Part shown: piece by piece, positions 1-8,644 of the stretch
How the letters are laid out: each line of letters begins with the position of its first letter
Position numbering within the stretch: position 1 is the stretch's first letter
Source: an uncultured Alteromonadaceae bacterium
GTDB lineage: Bacteria > Pseudomonadota > Gammaproteobacteria > Enterobacterales > Alteromonadaceae
DNA: 46,215 bases
Assembly (NCBI GenBank): GCA_950073835.1
Contig: CATMRP010000022.1
Location: 1-46,215 of the forward strand
Reading direction: 5' to 3'
Notes under the pieces: model-generated
The model's input: the letters and a program-made list of their open reading frames with translations, nothing else
Database searches by the model: none
What the model was told of the DNA's origin: nothing
Made by a program: the position numbers and the translations under genes

Positions 1-74
1 AAACCAATATGAAGCTGACATGGCTAACTTAGGAAAAGCTGCTTAACTGGGTTGTGTGAATTTGCTTGACCACG

Positions 75-332
75 TCAGGGTGCGTTCGTAAGATCCCCTT
101 GTTCACTATCTATAGAGCGGACTTTCATTTTAAGGTGATCTGAACTGTTTGCAGTAGATAAAGCATTTTCGTCAACCACACTAGTGATAAGTGAACCATC
201 CTGGGCCAACAGATCTACTTTAGGCAGATACCAGTCAATAGGAGCCGGATAGTACAATTCATGTTTGTTCAGATGAATTTGTGGTGCGTAATTGTTGGCG
301 AGACTTGTGAGTGTTTTGATATCGATTGGCAT
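75..332 (-). pseudogene. Short Vps62-like N-terminal fragment (85 aa)
   Basis: The ORF starts behind an AAGGA ribosome site (spacing about 7) and stops after 85 codons. Residues 14-39 (YAPQIHLNKHELYYP followed by a P-x-D-W-Y stretch) resemble the start of Vps62/DUF946-type proteins, which normally begin with YAP-x-(I/V)-x-L-x-x-x-E-x-Y-x-P and run for several hundred residues. Here the frame ends at a TGA and nothing downstream in the remaining 74 bases continues it, so I read it as a truncated or remodelled gene. It lies 132 bp after the haem lipoprotein gene and on the same strand, so it could be the last gene of that group. It could instead be a genuine small protein; the family assignment rests on a short match from memory. 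Confidence 0.45.
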
Positions 333-464
333 AGATCTATCCTTATATTAGGAGGGTTCGTATTGCGATAAATGACCAGTTAATCACTTTGATAGGCGAT
401 TAATTAACCGGTAGTTAATATTGTATATTGCTAAATCAATACGTTATTTATCAGTGCTGGATGG

Positions 465-1952
465 TTAATCATCAGGGTCAGCCTTACTGGGTTGCGCTAC
501 TTTGGATTTTGCCAGTTTAAAGAGAAAACTATAATCAGAGGCATACTCAGGCACTGTTTGGTGCGATGTCTTAGCGGCTGGCAACGGTGCGATGTGAGCA
601 TGAGCATGGCATTCAACGCAGCTGGTTTGCTGCACATAGGTTTCCAGTACTGTATTGGCCACCGGGAACGCCGCGGGATTTGGCCGAAATCCGGTTAATG
701 ACAAACTATCTACGGGTAACGTTTTGGCTTTATTTTCATCAACCGTAGAATCATTCCAGATAACGTTCACTAACTGATAGTTCTGATACACCGAATCCGG
801 GTTGTGCTGCCTGATTAATGCCTGTGCCATATCGTTTATATCCCTAACCGGATTCTCATTAGTATTGGGGATTGGATATTCTCGGACTACCTGGATCGGA
901 TAAGGTAAGCATTGACCTACAGGCTTGCCGGCCTCAATGTTAAGGCCAAATTGTGGCGCAGTATTCGGTTCACAGGTGGTTGTTATTTCAACGTCCTTTT
1001 TTGATTTTTCGTTCAGGCATGCACTTGGTATTACCCGCTCTGTGCAACGCTCTGAGTAAAAGTTGTAATCTCGATCGAGAATTTTTTCGCTGTGAATGTC
1101 GGCTTTGTCGGGCGCATTATCAATATGTTCGAAGGTCGACCATATCCAGCTTGGCTGCGAGACGGTTTTATGAATTATATGCATACCAACCAGCGCCACG
1201 GTATTGCTGGTGCAGTGCTCGGTATCGTCACAAAATACGCCGTTGGCCAGTTTGTACCGCTGCCATTTTGGATTGTCGGGATCAACTACCGTCAGCCAGG
1301 CCGTTTTAATCTCCATAGCCCCTACTCTGCCCCCCAGTTGGCCTTTGGGCAGGTTGATATGGATCCCCTGGCTGGCTGCATTATTTTGCTTTATCGCATT
1401 ATAAAAGCCATTTCGGTAGAAATAGTCGTATTCATCCTTGTTTACCAGTACTTCGTACCACACCAGGTTGCCACGTTTATCGGCCAGCCAGGCGTTAGGG
1501 CTGGGCGCAGCTTCTTCAATATCATCCGAATCAAATCCATCACTAAATTTAGATATTCTGCTGAGATACTTAGGATGCGCTACCTTTACCCCATTTACCA
1601 CAGCAGTAGACGCAGGGTTACTCCATGGTCCGGGATCGCTGCCATCTCCACCTAAAAATGAATGAACATTTTTATATGTCTCAAATACCTTTGGGGAGTA
1701 ATCTCCTGGTGTACCAAAGGTATTAGCCGCAGCGTTAAGATCTGCCGACCAGTTAAGTGCAATAAACTGTTGCCACGCCATACAGTTAAATGAAGCCTGA
1801 TCGCTTAGCATCGTATCATTAGGAACAACGGGTGAAACCGCCACTTTAACCAGACAATGTGGCTGCTTTACTGACTTTTCTTGTTGATTCTCATCACATG
1901 CCGCAATCAACCCACACATTATCAGTATCACTACGGGAAAAAGACGATTCAT
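465..1952 (-). CDS. Exported monohaem c-type cytochrome-like lipoprotein (495 aa)
   Basis: Residues 1-19 form a lipoprotein signal ending in LIAAC, with Cys19 as the lipidation site, so the product should be anchored on the periplasmic side. A single CVECH haem-attachment motif lies near the C-terminus (about residues 445-449), followed by a His-rich AHAHIAP stretch. The bulk (50-430) has no named domain I recognise, but short blocks (AMEIKTAWL, GMHIIHKT, QPSWIWSTFEH) recur in the gene at 3977-5176 (VELKASWL, GLHIMVKM, EPSWFWSTFEF), so the two are distant paralogues. The start lies 11 bp after the stop of the 635-aa gene, consistent with one transcript. The c-type haem is inferred from the motif; substrate and redox partner are unknown. 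Confidence 0.75.
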   Translation of the reverse strand: MNRLFPVVILIMCGLIAACDENQQEKSVKQPHCLVKVAVSPVVPNDTMLSDQASFNCMAWQQFIALNWSADLNAAANTFGTPGDYSPKVFETYKNVHSFLGGDGSDPGPWSNPASTAVVNGVKVAHPKYLSRISKFSDGFDSDDIEEAAPSPNAWLADKRGNLVWYEVLVNKDEYDYFYRNGFYNAIKQNNAASQGIHINLPKGQLGGRVGAMEIKTAWLTVVDPDNPKWQRYKLANGVFCDDTEHCTSNTVALVGMHIIHKTVSQPSWIWSTFEHIDNAPDKADIHSEKILDRDYNFYSERCTERVIPSACLNEKSKKDVEITTTCEPNTAPQFGLNIEAGKPVGQCLPYPIQVVREYPIPNTNENPVRDINDMAQALIRQHNPDSVYQNYQLVNVIWNDSTVDENKAKTLPVDSLSLTGFRPNPAAFPVANTVLETYVQQTSCVECHAHAHIAPLPAAKTSHQTVPEYASDYSFLFKLAKSKVAQPSKADPDD

Positions 1953-1963
1953 ATAATGATTCC

Positions 1964-3871
1964 TTATTGTTGGGCGATAACGGTTAACGCCGCCGGCACG
2001 GGAGATGGTGAAGTGTTCGGGTAATTGCTCACCCGAATACCGTATTGGCCTGGCGCAACGTTTTCTCCAATATCAATATCAAACACGTAAATGATAGTAC
2101 TGTAGAGTTTATGTTTTCCCGGCACCTGGTTATTGCCTGGAGTGTAGGACGTTAAATTCTCCAGTTTAATATCAGACGCAACGGTACCATCTGGATTGGT
2201 AAATTCGATTCTGGGGGCATTGCCCCCCTCAAGCGCCTCCAGAGCCATATCAGTTAACCGGCTTCCGGCTTCCACCACTGGTGGCAGCAACGGAATCGTT
2301 GCGGCACTAATTGAAGGCGTATTATTAATGGTTTTAAGCACCGAATTTTTTACCAGAGGCTGCGGCCACGGCTGTTGTTTATCAGGTGTACCGACTCCTG
2401 GGTGCTTATGTGTATCTTTTAGCGATTCCTTGATATAAGCGGTTGCAGCCAGAGCCTGATTAAAGGTTTCTGCTATCTGAGATCCCCACCAGATAGGTTT
2501 ACCGTTAATTGTAATATCACTGACGGTGTATCCTCTGTCTGCAGGCACCTCAAATACTGCATGGAGGATCTGGTCATAATTGCGGCCTGTTTCGCTAGCC
2601 GATTTACCACGAAGTATCTTAAAAAAGTCACTGGCTCTAGCCTCGGGATCTGTTTCTGTTTCTGGCAGTTTATAGTTCGAAAAATCAGGCCTTTGCATGT
2701 ATAAGGCGATTGGGTTACTCAATGAAATAGGAAATTTGAGGTTTTTAACAACCTGATTCGCCTGAAACCCAATGTTGGGATCGCTGTTACGAAATGAAGA
2801 ACCGTATTCTGAAACACAATTGTTCTCTTGCGGTGAGTAATCAGCCGGGCTTAAATCGCGAATAATCGTTGCTGCTGCCCCTAAAAATATCTCGGCTCCC
2901 ACCGTATTGGGCGGACTGGTTAGATGAGCAGCGCCGCCACTTGTCGGCGTCGCTCGATTGCCGTAATTCCATTTATTCAGCGGATTGTAGTACGGCTTAT
3001 TACGGTGATCATTAACGGTATTGCCTTGCGCATCCTTAAGGTAAAGATCCTCCAGTCGCACGTTTTCACTTACCAATTGACGGTACAACTGCAAAACTTT
3101 ACCAGGGTCAATATGCCAAAGGCTAAACCAATATTCCGGGTTTTCCGCCGTAAAATTTACGCGAATAATCTTGCCTTCTTTATTGCGAGTGACTACCCAT
3201 TCATTATATTCGTCTTTCCAGCCTCGGGGGCCTGGCGGGCCAAAGCTATTGAATGATTTCCCGGTTTTCCACTGACTTTCTGGTTGCTGCCAGTTTACGG
3301 TTGGACAAATATCCGAAGGCACCGGGAGCTTAGCGAAATTACTGGTATCATCACTATTAAACGCGGGGTAATTTATCAGTAATTGATCAAGTTCTTTTTT
3401 CAATGTGCCAGATTTATCCATGCTCACCCAGGCAATGAGTGCAGGATCATCGGGATTGAGCCTGCCATCATCAGCAAGTGGATAGAGCAAATCTGTTGAA
3501 ACTTGGTAAGGATTTTTCTGGCTGGTACTAAAATACCAGCTAACCCGGTTAGGAAAGGCAGTCCAGGTTATCGGATGAATAAGCGTACCCGTATCGCTTT
3601 GAGTGCCATATTGTTTGGGATCAAGATAGTTACTGCGCGGTGAATCCTGTTCGTTTGTCCATGGATTTCCCTTAATTGCCTGCAGGTTAAATGCATTCAT
3701 ATTGTTATTCCACAGCCGATTCAGCGCCTGCTGCTTTACCGTATCGTCAGCGAAATCCTGTATATTAGCTGGCACTTCATAGCGAAAGGGCTGAGTAGCC
3801 TCACCGAAAACTGGATGGGCAACAGTTAAGGACAGCATCGAGCTTAAAACTGCTAGTGGTTTCCTTTTCAT
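1964..3871 (-). CDS. Large exported protein of unknown family (635 aa)
   Basis: A signal peptide (about residues 1-23, ending near VFGEA) precedes a long soluble region with no membrane segment. No CxxCH is present, unlike its two neighbours, and only two cysteines are evident in the mature part. The C-terminal 120 residues (SRLTDMALEALEGGNAPRIE onward) look like a beta-rich module with a VAPGQYGIRVSNYP segment, reminiscent of an immunoglobulin-like fold. A WFSLWHIDPG block in the middle is the only part that recalls the W/H-rich blocks of the haem neighbours. It lies between the two monohaem genes, 11 bp before one and 105 bp after the other, so it probably works with them. I do not recognise the family and give no function. 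Confidence 0.65.
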   Translation of the reverse strand: MKRKPLAVLSSMLSLTVAHPVFGEATQPFRYEVPANIQDFADDTVKQQALNRLWNNNMNAFNLQAIKGNPWTNEQDSPRSNYLDPKQYGTQSDTGTLIHPITWTAFPNRVSWYFSTSQKNPYQVSTDLLYPLADDGRLNPDDPALIAWVSMDKSGTLKKELDQLLINYPAFNSDDTSNFAKLPVPSDICPTVNWQQPESQWKTGKSFNSFGPPGPRGWKDEYNEWVVTRNKEGKIIRVNFTAENPEYWFSLWHIDPGKVLQLYRQLVSENVRLEDLYLKDAQGNTVNDHRNKPYYNPLNKWNYGNRATPTSGGAAHLTSPPNTVGAEIFLGAAATIIRDLSPADYSPQENNCVSEYGSSFRNSDPNIGFQANQVVKNLKFPISLSNPIALYMQRPDFSNYKLPETETDPEARASDFFKILRGKSASETGRNYDQILHAVFEVPADRGYTVSDITINGKPIWWGSQIAETFNQALAATAYIKESLKDTHKHPGVGTPDKQQPWPQPLVKNSVLKTINNTPSISAATIPLLPPVVEAGSRLTDMALEALEGGNAPRIEFTNPDGTVASDIKLENLTSYTPGNNQVPGKHKLYSTIIYVFDIDIGENVAPGQYGIRVSNYPNTSPSPVPAALTVIAQQ

Positions 3872-3918
3872 TCTTCTCTCTCCCGGTGAATGTAAAAATA
3901 ATTGATACCTACACCACT

Positions 3919-3943
3919 GCCCTGCCAGACATTATGTCAGGGC
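3919..3943 (-). other. Intercistronic hairpin
   Basis: An imperfect palindrome (GCCCT at 3919-3923 with AGGGC at 3939-3943; inner GACAT-T-ATGTC at 3928-3938) fills the 105-bp gap between the two exported-protein genes. There is no T-run, so it is more likely a transcript-stability or partial-termination hairpin than a full terminator. Confidence 0.35.
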
Positions 3944-3976
3944 CATTGCAACCATATATGAGAATTTGGCCCGCGA

Positions 3977-5176
3977 TTATTTGGTTTGAAATACAATAGG
4001 CCACATAAAATCCAGTGGCTTAAACCCTTGCCCAAGGTATACCGTGGCACCATTGCTATCGGCTGCGTTATAGGCAGGATCCAGTGCACCGGTTGGAGAG
4101 GAGAACGGGAATGTCGTTGCAGTAGCAGGGTTATAGGCTGCGGTGCCGTGGCAACTGTGACAACTGGCGTTAAACGACGTCCAATAGGCGGGTTGAGCGG
4201 TATTCGGCTTGCCAGCAAAGTCTTCCATATCAGTGTGCCCTAAAATAACCGGCGTCACGCCGTCGGCATTATCGGTAAATCGAATTTGGGTGCCATTAGG
4301 GGCAAAGTTCTGATACTCGGGCGTATTGAGTCCGCCAGCACTAAGCAGGTTTTTAATTTCACTTTTATTCAGCGGTTTTCGCTGCGTAATGAGCGTTTCT
4401 CTTACGTGGCTGATACCCGGATTGCCATTAAACTCAAAAGTTGACCAGAACCAACTTGGCTCTTCACTGTAAAACATTTGCGCAGGGTTATCTAACTCAC
4501 GCATTTTTACCATGATGTGAAGACCTCGCCACCAGTATTTTCCTGAATCAAATTCAAAGGTTAGTGCACCATCCGGGGCCGGGCTCCCTGACGTTACCTG
4601 CAGCCAGGAAGCTTTGAGTTCAACCGTGCCAACCGGCATGTTCACAAAGTCATTACCCTCGAAAAAGGCAGCAATATCGGCTCGGGTTGTGAGGTGGTTT
4701 TTAATCAGATAGTCGTAGGAAATACGGTTTCGGGTGACCTCTTCATTCGCGCCATCGGGATTTGCTGTAGAAACATTGCCAACGTGAAGGTCTTTCTTTT
4801 CTGCTGATGGCATCATTGTGGTGCGGGGTGCAGCTGAAAAATCAAACGGTTGCCTGCTCGCAAAAGTATCCGGATCCGTAGGCCACGCCATCCATTGTGG
4901 TACGGTTTTGCCGCCGTTCATGCCTTTGTGTTTACCGCTGGCTATCTGCTGGTTCACCCTGACGAAAAACATCCAGGCGACCTTTTGTCGGTCTGCTAAA
5001 TCACCTTCAAATGCCATGTTAGCGCAATCAGCAGCGAAACTGGCATCAGATTTATTGATCCAGCCGTCTTCTGTACAGGTTAAAAAGCGCCCTTCTGCAC
5101 TTATAGCTGGTGATGAGATTGAGGAACTAACCGCCAGTAAAACAATAGCGGTGAACAGACTTTTAGGTAAAAACAT
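3977..5176 (-). CDS. Exported monohaem c-type cytochrome-like protein (399 aa)
   Basis: The chosen ATG at 5176 has GGAGG five bases upstream and gives MFLPKSLFTAIVLLAVSS, a good signal peptide cleaved near PAISA; the longer upstream frame has neither. One CHSCH haem-attachment motif is at about residues 339-343, 57 residues from the end. Blocks such as VELKASWL, GLHIMVKM and EPSWFWSTFEF match equivalents in the 495-aa lipoprotein at 465-1952, so both belong to one poorly described family of periplasmic monohaem proteins. It is the first structural gene after the CadC-type regulator, separated by 216 bp that should hold its promoter. Haem attachment is inferred from the motif; the electron donor and substrate are unknown. 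Confidence 0.75.
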   Translation of the reverse strand: MFLPKSLFTAIVLLAVSSSISSPAISAEGRFLTCTEDGWINKSDASFAADCANMAFEGDLADRQKVAWMFFVRVNQQIASGKHKGMNGGKTVPQWMAWPTDPDTFASRQPFDFSAAPRTTMMPSAEKKDLHVGNVSTANPDGANEEVTRNRISYDYLIKNHLTTRADIAAFFEGNDFVNMPVGTVELKASWLQVTSGSPAPDGALTFEFDSGKYWWRGLHIMVKMRELDNPAQMFYSEEPSWFWSTFEFNGNPGISHVRETLITQRKPLNKSEIKNLLSAGGLNTPEYQNFAPNGTQIRFTDNADGVTPVILGHTDMEDFAGKPNTAQPAYWTSFNASCHSCHGTAAYNPATATTFPFSSPTGALDPAYNAADSNGATVYLGQGFKPLDFMWPIVFQTK

Positions 5177-5341
5177 AATTCCCTCCGCAGATAATACAAC
5201 CATGCTTACGATTGAGCAGTACACCGCCATAATGGCGCTATACCTTACTGCCAGGGAACGAAGCCCTTTATTTTCCGGCGTTACAGCCAACTTAGAACGT
5301 CAGGAAATATACTCTGTTTTATATACTGTCATTGAATGCTT

Positions 5342-5387
5342 AAAAATCACACTACAATTACAAAATATTTTCATCTGTGTGGTTTTT
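5342..5387 (-). terminator. Possible terminator after the CadC-type regulator
   Basis: On the minus strand, AAAAACCACAC (5387-5377) can pair with GTGTGATTTTT (5352-5342), 11 bp with one G-T pair, ending in a run of five T. The loop is long (24 nt, A/T-rich), so efficiency is uncertain. It lies directly after the stop at 5393. Confidence 0.4.
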
Positions 5388-5392
5388 GCTTC

Positions 5393-7315
5393 TTAGTCGC
5401 TTGCGCTGTATACCAGAGAATTACTTCTCTGTAGTGAATAGCGCAATATAGATTCATCATCCAAGCCTATACGCTTCAACAATGTGTGATATCTTGGATC
5501 GTCCTTTATGGGCGTCAGTCGGGGATCTTGTCGGGTAAATACAAGACAATTTGAGCGTGCATCAATGGCCTCCTGCAAGTTCGAAAAAGCCTGGTCTGTG
5601 TCATTCAGTAAAATATAATTTATGGCCTTTTCGTAGGGGCAAACATAACCATCAAACTTTTCTGCCTGTATTAACAGGCCTTCAATCTTTTCCTGTTGCC
5701 CTGCATAACCATATACCTGAGCTAATGCCAAATACGCGTAAGGAGATTGAGGATCGAGTAGGATCCCCTGCTTTGCCAGTTTTATCGCTTCTGAATGTTC
5801 ATTTCTGAGTGAGGCAGACATACTTGCTCCGCTAAAGATCATCCCTACTTTCGGATGCAGTGTTGTTTTCTCCAGACTCCAGTGCTTCGCGGCTTCCAGT
5901 TCACCCACCATGGCCAGCAGCCAGTGCCCCCAATCCGCGATTTCGACGTTCAATGGATCGAATTTATCAGCAAGAGTGATTGAATTTATAACATTTTGCC
6001 TATCACCAATTCCGGTATAATAAATTGCCAAACCCAATTCCGTTTGCGCCATCCTTGGATTGAGCGCTTTCGCGGCAGAGAGTGTTCGTATCGCATCTTC
6101 CCAACGCCATGCGAAAGCATAGGCTAAGCCAAGGGAGGATAACGCTTCGGCGGCATCAACCTGAAGGCTAAGCGCTGCATTCACAGCATTGACGACCTCT
6201 GGTAATACCTCCACAGGCCTTTCAAAATACACCATAATATTCCGATACGCATCGGCTTTTGCTAAATAGGCTAACGCGAAGTCAGGATCAAGTCCGATGG
6301 CTTGATCAAATAAAGAAACTGCCCGTAGTAAAGCATCATGGTTTAACTTGCTCGCTTCATCCTGACCGTTTACATAAAGTTCATACGCAGCTAAATTAGC
6401 AGTTGGGAAACTTGCCAGCGCATGTTGTTCAGCCTGCCCTAGTATAAGCTTCAAAGAGTAAGTAACGGAGCGAGCAATATCTTCCTGGACGGAAAAAAAA
6501 TTAGTATTGTCGATAGCGGTTTCATAAGCTTTATTCCAAATAATTTTTTGCTTCTCTACCTCCATTAATTCAGTGGTGATACGAACTTTGTTATCCGCTG
6601 ACACATTCACAACCGCCGACAAGACTAAATTCACTTGAGGCAGGTTATCTTCCAGACTGCCATTATTCGCTTGTTGACTAAATAAGAAAGCCGACGCGGT
6701 GGGCACTACTTTTAAAGAAGAAATCCGGCTTAGTTTGCGAATAACCTCGCGGGTCATCTGATCGGCAAAGGGTTGCCAATTCCCCTCTTCCGTACTGGAA
6801 ATTTCAAAGGGCATTACCAGAATATGCGGAGCTGGTTTCTCTGTGACTTTTAAAAAGTAGAAGCCGATGCACCCAAATAGAAATAAAGTAACAGTTACAT
6901 AAACAAGGTAATTGGGCGCTCGAGATAAGAATGGAAAGCGTTTTTCAGCGTTGGGTAGCGAATGTAGCTGTTGATTAGTAGGTTTCGGATCTTTTGTTAC
7001 CGTTGATTGTTCGATTACATCGCCAACAAATTGATAGCCTCTTCCTCGTACGGTTTTGATTACTTTTTGCAGCTCACCGTCATCGCCCAGTACTTTTCGC
7101 GCTGACTTTATGTGATTACTCAGGGTTGTATCTGAAACCGTCCTGCCTTTCCATATTTGAGAAAACAGCTCATCCCTGGTGATTACGGCAGCACGATGGA
7201 TTATCAGATAAATAATCAAATCAAATACTTTCGGCTCCACGGAAATAGCTTTGCCGGCTGCCATCACTGTAAATTGCGTAGTATCAATTTGAATATTACC
7301 CAGCTGATAAATCAT
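5393..7315 (-). CDS. CadC-type membrane-bound winged-helix regulator with TPR domain (640 aa)
   Basis: Residues 1-100 form an OmpR/PhoB-type winged helix (VEPKVFDLIIYLI, TLSNHIKSARKVLGDD, VIKTVRGRGYQF), the DNA-binding domain of the CadC/ToxR group. A proline- and charge-rich linker leads to one membrane segment (about 136-155). The periplasmic part starts with a TolB-like segment (HILVMPFEIS) and continues as tetratricopeptide repeats to about residue 600. Such one-component regulators sense a periplasmic signal and bind DNA while in the membrane. It lies immediately upstream of, and on the same strand as, the monohaem/exported gene set, so the 216-bp gap 5177-5392 is its likely target. The signal is unknown. 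Confidence 0.88.
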   Translation of the reverse strand: MIYQLGNIQIDTTQFTVMAAGKAISVEPKVFDLIIYLIIHRAAVITRDELFSQIWKGRTVSDTTLSNHIKSARKVLGDDGELQKVIKTVRGRGYQFVGDVIEQSTVTKDPKPTNQQLHSLPNAEKRFPFLSRAPNYLVYVTVTLFLFGCIGFYFLKVTEKPAPHILVMPFEISSTEEGNWQPFADQMTREVIRKLSRISSLKVVPTASAFLFSQQANNGSLEDNLPQVNLVLSAVVNVSADNKVRITTELMEVEKQKIIWNKAYETAIDNTNFFSVQEDIARSVTYSLKLILGQAEQHALASFPTANLAAYELYVNGQDEASKLNHDALLRAVSLFDQAIGLDPDFALAYLAKADAYRNIMVYFERPVEVLPEVVNAVNAALSLQVDAAEALSSLGLAYAFAWRWEDAIRTLSAAKALNPRMAQTELGLAIYYTGIGDRQNVINSITLADKFDPLNVEIADWGHWLLAMVGELEAAKHWSLEKTTLHPKVGMIFSGASMSASLRNEHSEAIKLAKQGILLDPQSPYAYLALAQVYGYAGQQEKIEGLLIQAEKFDGYVCPYEKAINYILLNDTDQAFSNLQEAIDARSNCLVFTRQDPRLTPIKDDPRYHTLLKRIGLDDESILRYSLQRSNSLVYSASD

Positions 7316-7360
7316 AACGAGGTTAATTCCTTCTTTTAGCCATTATGTCGAGCCGGTATT

Positions 7361-7628
7361 TAGGGGCTGTTGATCTTTGCTGTACACTTTTGCAGCAGTC
7401 TGTGTATCATTTAGACAAGGCGACTGTTTGCAGGTCTAGTGGGCTAAATCAAAAACAGTCAACACAGTATAAATGATACACAGGCGCTGCCCGAAGGGGT
7501 CGTCATGAAAGCATTTTACTCATTGTCACAGCCCTTTGACGTAGAACAACTATGCCTTCAGGACTGCTCCGCGATTAAAATGCTTTCATATAGACCAAAA
7601 ATCGTACAGCAAAGATCAACAGCCCCTA
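7361..7628. mobile_element. MITE-like element with perfect 25-bp terminal inverted repeats
   Basis: TAGGGGCTGTTGATCTTTGC plus TGTAC (7361-7385) is exactly repeated in inverse at 7604-7628. If the outer TA is a target duplication, the repeat is 23 bp and the insertion is of Tc1/IS630 type. Inside are two more perfect inverted repeats: a 13-bp pair (7401-7413 / 7470-7482) and a 14-bp pair (7505-7518 / 7576-7589), giving a strongly folding unit. No transposase is encoded. A 42-codon frame opens at the ATG at 7505 and ends just past the right repeat (TAA at about 7631-7633), probably by chance. The size, the lack of genes and the matching ends fit a non-autonomous miniature element. Confidence 0.75.
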
Positions 7629-7649
7629 GTTAAACACCAATATTTCCGC

Positions 7650-7672
7650 ATTTAGATAATCGTTATCTAAAT
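7650..7672. promoter_or_regulatory. Perfect 10+3+10 palindrome, Fur-box-like operator
   Basis: ATTTAGATAA-TCG-TTATCTAAAT is a perfect inverted repeat 89 bp before the hydroxylase start at 7762. Its core GATAATCGTTATC is identical to the core of the site upstream of the bacterioferritin genes (26273-26285) and resembles the Fur consensus GATAATGATAATCATTATC. I infer an iron-responsive operator; another repressor with a GATAA half-site cannot be excluded. Confidence 0.55.
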
Positions 7673-7761
7673 ATTATTGAATCATGTGTTCTTCTTCATG
7701 ATGAATATTTTCTGCCAGGCATAATTTTATATCCATTTGGCTATCTATATCCGGAGTGATT

Positions 7762-8514
7762 ATGCCTACACCAATAGAAGTATTACTCGACCCTATCTCA
7801 CTGGGTCTCTTAGCAATGTATAGCGGGCTATTCTTAATAGAACATTTATTCCCTGGCAAAAATTTGCAGCGCCCCAAAGCCTGGTACCTGAAATGTACTA
7901 TAGCGTTAATTAGTTATTTTTACTTGGCCAGTTACTTGCCACTCATTTGGGACAATTATCTGGCAAGTTATCAACTCTTCGATTTAACCCAATCAAACGC
8001 TTGGCTTAGTGCTTTTACTGCCCTGTTTATTTTTGAATTATTAATCTATATATGGCACAGAGCGATGCATAAATCCAACTGGTTATGGCGGATATTCCAC
8101 CAAATGCATCACAGTGCTGAAGTCGTTGATTCGATTGGAGCGTTCTATTTTAGCCCACTCGATATGATTGGTTTTACGCTGCTCGGAAGTATGAGTTTGG
8201 TCGTTGTGGTAGGCGTATCACCAGAAGCAGCAACCTACTTCCTTTTTATCAGCCAGTTTTTAGCCGTTTTTCAACACAGTAATATTAAAACTCCCTACTG
8301 GTTAGGCTATGTGATCCAACGGCCAGAAAGTCACAGAGTTCACCATGGCAAGGGAATTCATCAATATAACTACAGCGATTTACCCATTTTTGACATTGTT
8401 TTTGGCACATTCAGAAATCCCAGAACAGATGAAATAGAAACGGGGTTCTACCAAGGGGCGTCAAACCGCGTATTAGAGATGTTGTATTTCAAAGATATCT
8501 ATACTCGAAAATAA
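7762..8514 (+). CDS. Fatty acid hydroxylase / sterol desaturase family protein (250 aa)
   Basis: This is an integral membrane di-iron oxygenase with the three conserved histidine boxes: HRAMH (about residue 100), HQMHH (about 113) and HRVHH (about 193). Four or so hydrophobic segments surround them, with an EHLFPG motif after the first. Length fits the family (240-300 aa). The ATG at 7762 has GGAG five bases upstream; the GTG two codons earlier overlaps that site and is unlikely. The substrate of bacterial members varies (sterols, carotenoids, fatty acids, ether lipids) and cannot be read from the sequence. A Fur-like palindrome upstream would fit an iron-dependent enzyme. Confidence 0.88.
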   Translation: MPTPIEVLLDPISLGLLAMYSGLFLIEHLFPGKNLQRPKAWYLKCTIALISYFYLASYLPLIWDNYLASYQLFDLTQSNAWLSAFTALFIFELLIYIWHRAMHKSNWLWRIFHQMHHSAEVVDSIGAFYFSPLDMIGFTLLGSMSLVVVVGVSPEAATYFLFISQFLAVFQHSNIKTPYWLGYVIQRPESHRVHHGKGIHQYNYSDLPIFDIVFGTFRNPRTDEIETGFYQGASNRVLEMLYFKDIYTRK

Positions 8515-8533
8515 TTATTGAATTAACTTAATC

Positions 8534-8553
8534 AGGACTCTGTTAAGAGTCCT
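8534..8553 (+). terminator. Hairpin after the hydroxylase gene
   Basis: AGGACTC-TGTTAA-GAGTCCT forms a 7-bp stem with a 6-nt loop 20 bp after the stop codon. It lacks a clear T-run, so it may be a weak terminator or an end-protecting hairpin. Confidence 0.45.
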
Positions 8554-8644
8554 GTATAATGCATAATTTATTTCAACCAATTAATTCAGATGCTTACATT
8601 TTTAATGTTGAGCTAGCCGCTTATTTCATAGCAAGCTGTTTAGG

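Noticed and set aside
2-46. Short plus-strand open frame at the left edge ending in TAA (NQYEADMANLGKAA)
   Set aside because: Could be the 3' end of a gene beyond the edge, but 14 residues are too few to support a call.
7505-7633. 42-codon ORF inside the MITE-like element
   Set aside because: No ribosome site of note; its ends coincide with inverted repeats, so it is most simply a by-product of the element's structure.
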